NCBI GenBank assembly: GCA_031279895.1
Contig: JAITHR010000121.1
Span: forward strand, 1 to 7,007
Direction: 5' to 3'
DNA: 7,007 bases
Source of the DNA: Spirochaetaceae bacterium
Lineage (GTDB): Bacteria; Spirochaetota; Spirochaetia; Treponematales; Breznakiellaceae
Positions 5,658 through 7,007 of the stretch are shown here, piece after piece. The notes under the pieces were generated by a model. It did not search any database and was not told where the DNA came from. It saw only the letters and a program-made list of their open reading frames with translations. The translations under genes were made by a program, and so were the position numbers. Each line of letters opens with the position of its first letter. Within the stretch, counting starts at the first letter, position 1.

Positions 5658-7007
5658 CTAATCCCAGCACGTAAGGTCGTCTTTGATTTCCGAAAGCGAT
5701 TCGCGGGTAAACACCGGATCCTTGCCGGCTTTTTTCTGCTTCCGGTAATCCGACAGGGCTTTGACCGCGATGCCCGAAAGGAGCGCGATGGCAATCATGT
5801 TGATAATCGCCATAAGGCCCATGCACAGGTCCGCGAAGGCCCACACCGTATCGAGGCTCGCAAGGGAGCCTAAAAACACGAACCCGATGGCCAGTATCCT
5901 GAACGCTACGAGGCAGGCTTTGCTGCCCGTAAGAAACGCGATGTTTGTCTCGCCGTAGCTGTAGTTCCCGAGCACCGAACTCCAGGCGAACATGAACACG
6001 CAGACCGCCACAAAGATATGCGCCCCGGGAATGTGCGCCTGAAGAGCCGTCTGGGTGAGCTGTATCCCGCTTTCGGCAATCTCGGTATGCCCCTCGGCAA
6101 CATAGGTAAGCACCACAAACGCGGTGGCGCTGCAAATGAGGATCGTGTCGAAGAACACGCCCAGGGTCTGGATAAGCCCCTGTTTTACCGGATGGGTCGT
6201 ATGCGCCGTGGCCGCGGCGTTCGGTACGCTTCCCATGCCGGCCTCGTTGGAAAAAAGCCCCCGTTTTACCCCCAGCATAACGGCGCCGCCTACGGTGCCG
6301 CCGAAAACCTGCCGTATCCCGAAGGCGCTCTCGAAAATCATCACGAACACCTTCGGTATCAGGGTGATATTGGAAAGCACCACGTACAACACGCAGATAA
6401 CGTACAGGCTGGCCATGACCGGCACGATCGTTGAGGAGATGTTCGCGATGCGTTTCATGCCGCCGAAGATGACGAGCGCGGTGAGCACTGCCAGAATGAT
6501 GCCGATAGAGACCGGCTGTATCCCGAAGGCTTTCTGGTACGCGCCTGCTATGGTGTTTGACTGGGTGGCGTTAAAGGCGAAGCCGTAGGTAAACGCGATA
6601 AGCACGGCGAACACCATCCCAAGCCACCGTTTTTTGAGGGCTTTTTCCATGTAAAACGCGGGTCCGCCCCGGAAATTCTCCCTGCCGTCATGGACTTTAT
6701 AGATCTGCGCCAGGGTTGACTCGATGAAACTGGACGCGCCGCCTATGAGTGCGATGACCCACATCCAGAACACGGCCCCCGGGCCGCCGCTCGTTATGGC
6801 GATAGCGACTCCCGCGAGGTTGCCGGTCCCGACGCGGGATGCGGCGCTGATACAGAACGCCTGAAACGAGGAGATTTTCTTTTTGCTCCGGTCCCCGCCC
6901 GCGGTTTCGGTCATAAGTTTGAGCATCTCAAAAAAATAGCGGAACTGAACGCCCTTTGTCCGTATCGTAAAGAAAAGCCCCAGCCCCAAAAGCAGGATGA
7001 TAACAAG
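5658..7007 (-). CDS. Sodium:alanine/glycine symporter (AgcS/AlsT family), N-terminus beyond window
   Basis: The protein is a polytopic inner-membrane carrier of the amino acid:cation symporter (AGCS) family, importing alanine or glycine with Na+. Reading from 7007 inward gives 449 codons ending in a TAG. The frame is open at the edge, and the first codons (LVIILLLGLGLFFTIRT) are the usual end of the first membrane segment, so the TTG at 6989 is internal. Probably only a few tens of N-terminal residues are missing. Family signatures are VQFRYFFEMLKLM, SRVGTGNLAGVAIAITSGGP, SSFIESTLAQIYK, FRGGPAFYMEKAL and SNEAGMGSVPNAAA. Many hydrophobic segments alternate with short loops, and the tail is short and charged. 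It converges with larA and so is a separate transcription unit. Alanine could connect to pyruvate metabolism, but the adjacency does not show a functional link. The exact substrate is not determined by sequence. Confidence 0.93.
   Translation of the reverse strand, partial: LVIILLLGLGLFFTIRTKGVQFRYFFEMLKLMTETAGGDRSKKKISSFQAFCISAASRVGTGNLAGVAIAITSGGPGAVFWMWVIALIGGASSFIESTLAQIYKVHDGRENFRGGPAFYMEKALKKRWLGMVFAVLIAFTYGFAFNATQSNTIAGAYQKAFGIQPVSIGIILAVLTALVIFGGMKRIANISSTIVPVMASLYVICVLYVVLSNITLIPKVFVMIFESAFGIRQVFGGTVGGAVMLGVKRGLFSNEAGMGSVPNAAATAHTTHPVKQGLIQTLGVFFDTILICSATAFVVLTYVAEGHTEIAESGIQLTQTALQAHIPGAHIFVAVCVFMFAWSSVLGNYSYGETNIAFLTGSKACLVAFRILAIGFVFLGSLASLDTVWAFADLCMGLMAIINMIAIALLSGIAVKALSDYRKQKKAGKDPVFTRESLSEIKDDLTCWD

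Noticed and set aside
6987..6989. TTG as the start of the symporter gene
   Set aside because: The frame continues upstream to the window edge as a hydrophobic segment typical of the family, so the real start is outside the window.

Overview
The window carries a compact anaerobic lactate-oxidation locus. Four same-strand genes are followed by a convergent transporter gene that runs off the right edge. The four genes are etfB (TTG start, 912-1712), etfA (1709-2725), a GlcD/LctD-type FAD-linked D-2-hydroxyacid dehydrogenase (2718-4133) and a LarA-family nickel-dependent hydroxyacid racemase (4264-5538). The first three overlap by 4 and 8 bp. The gene content matches the lct operon of Acetobacterium woodii (EtfB, EtfA, LDH, permease, racemase), but no lactate permease lies between the dehydrogenase and the racemase. 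The likely scheme is that LarA interconverts L- and D-lactate and the dehydrogenase oxidises the D form. The bifurcating-type EtfAB would then couple that energetically uphill oxidation to NAD+ reduction, driven by oxidation of reduced ferredoxin.

Layout. Positions 1-483 hold 23 consecutive units of exactly 21 bp with no indel. Units are near-identical at the left edge and decay rightward to a short conserved core. Positions 484-803 are GC-rich and non-coding by inspection, with a perfect 36-bp palindrome (507-542) and several smaller hairpins and reused words. A sigma70-like promoter (TTGACA-N18-TATCAT, 804-833) and a leader of about 70 nt precede etfB. The 130-bp gap between the dehydrogenase gene and larA contains two hairpins and a small A/T-rich inverted repeat. 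Between larA and the convergent transporter gene lie a hairpin with a T7 tract reading leftward and a 12-bp GC stem that could serve both strands. The minus-strand gene at 5658-7007 encodes a sodium:alanine/glycine symporter (AgcS/AlsT) whose N-terminus is cut by the window.

Organism. The genes point to a strictly anaerobic, fermentative or acetogenic bacterium with a moderately high G+C genome and strong AGGAGG-type ribosome binding sites. A clostridial or spirochaete (treponeme-like) source would fit, but no phylogenetic marker is present, so this is a low-confidence guess. The protein genes are recognisable families. The least explained part of the window is the repeat and palindrome block at 1-803.
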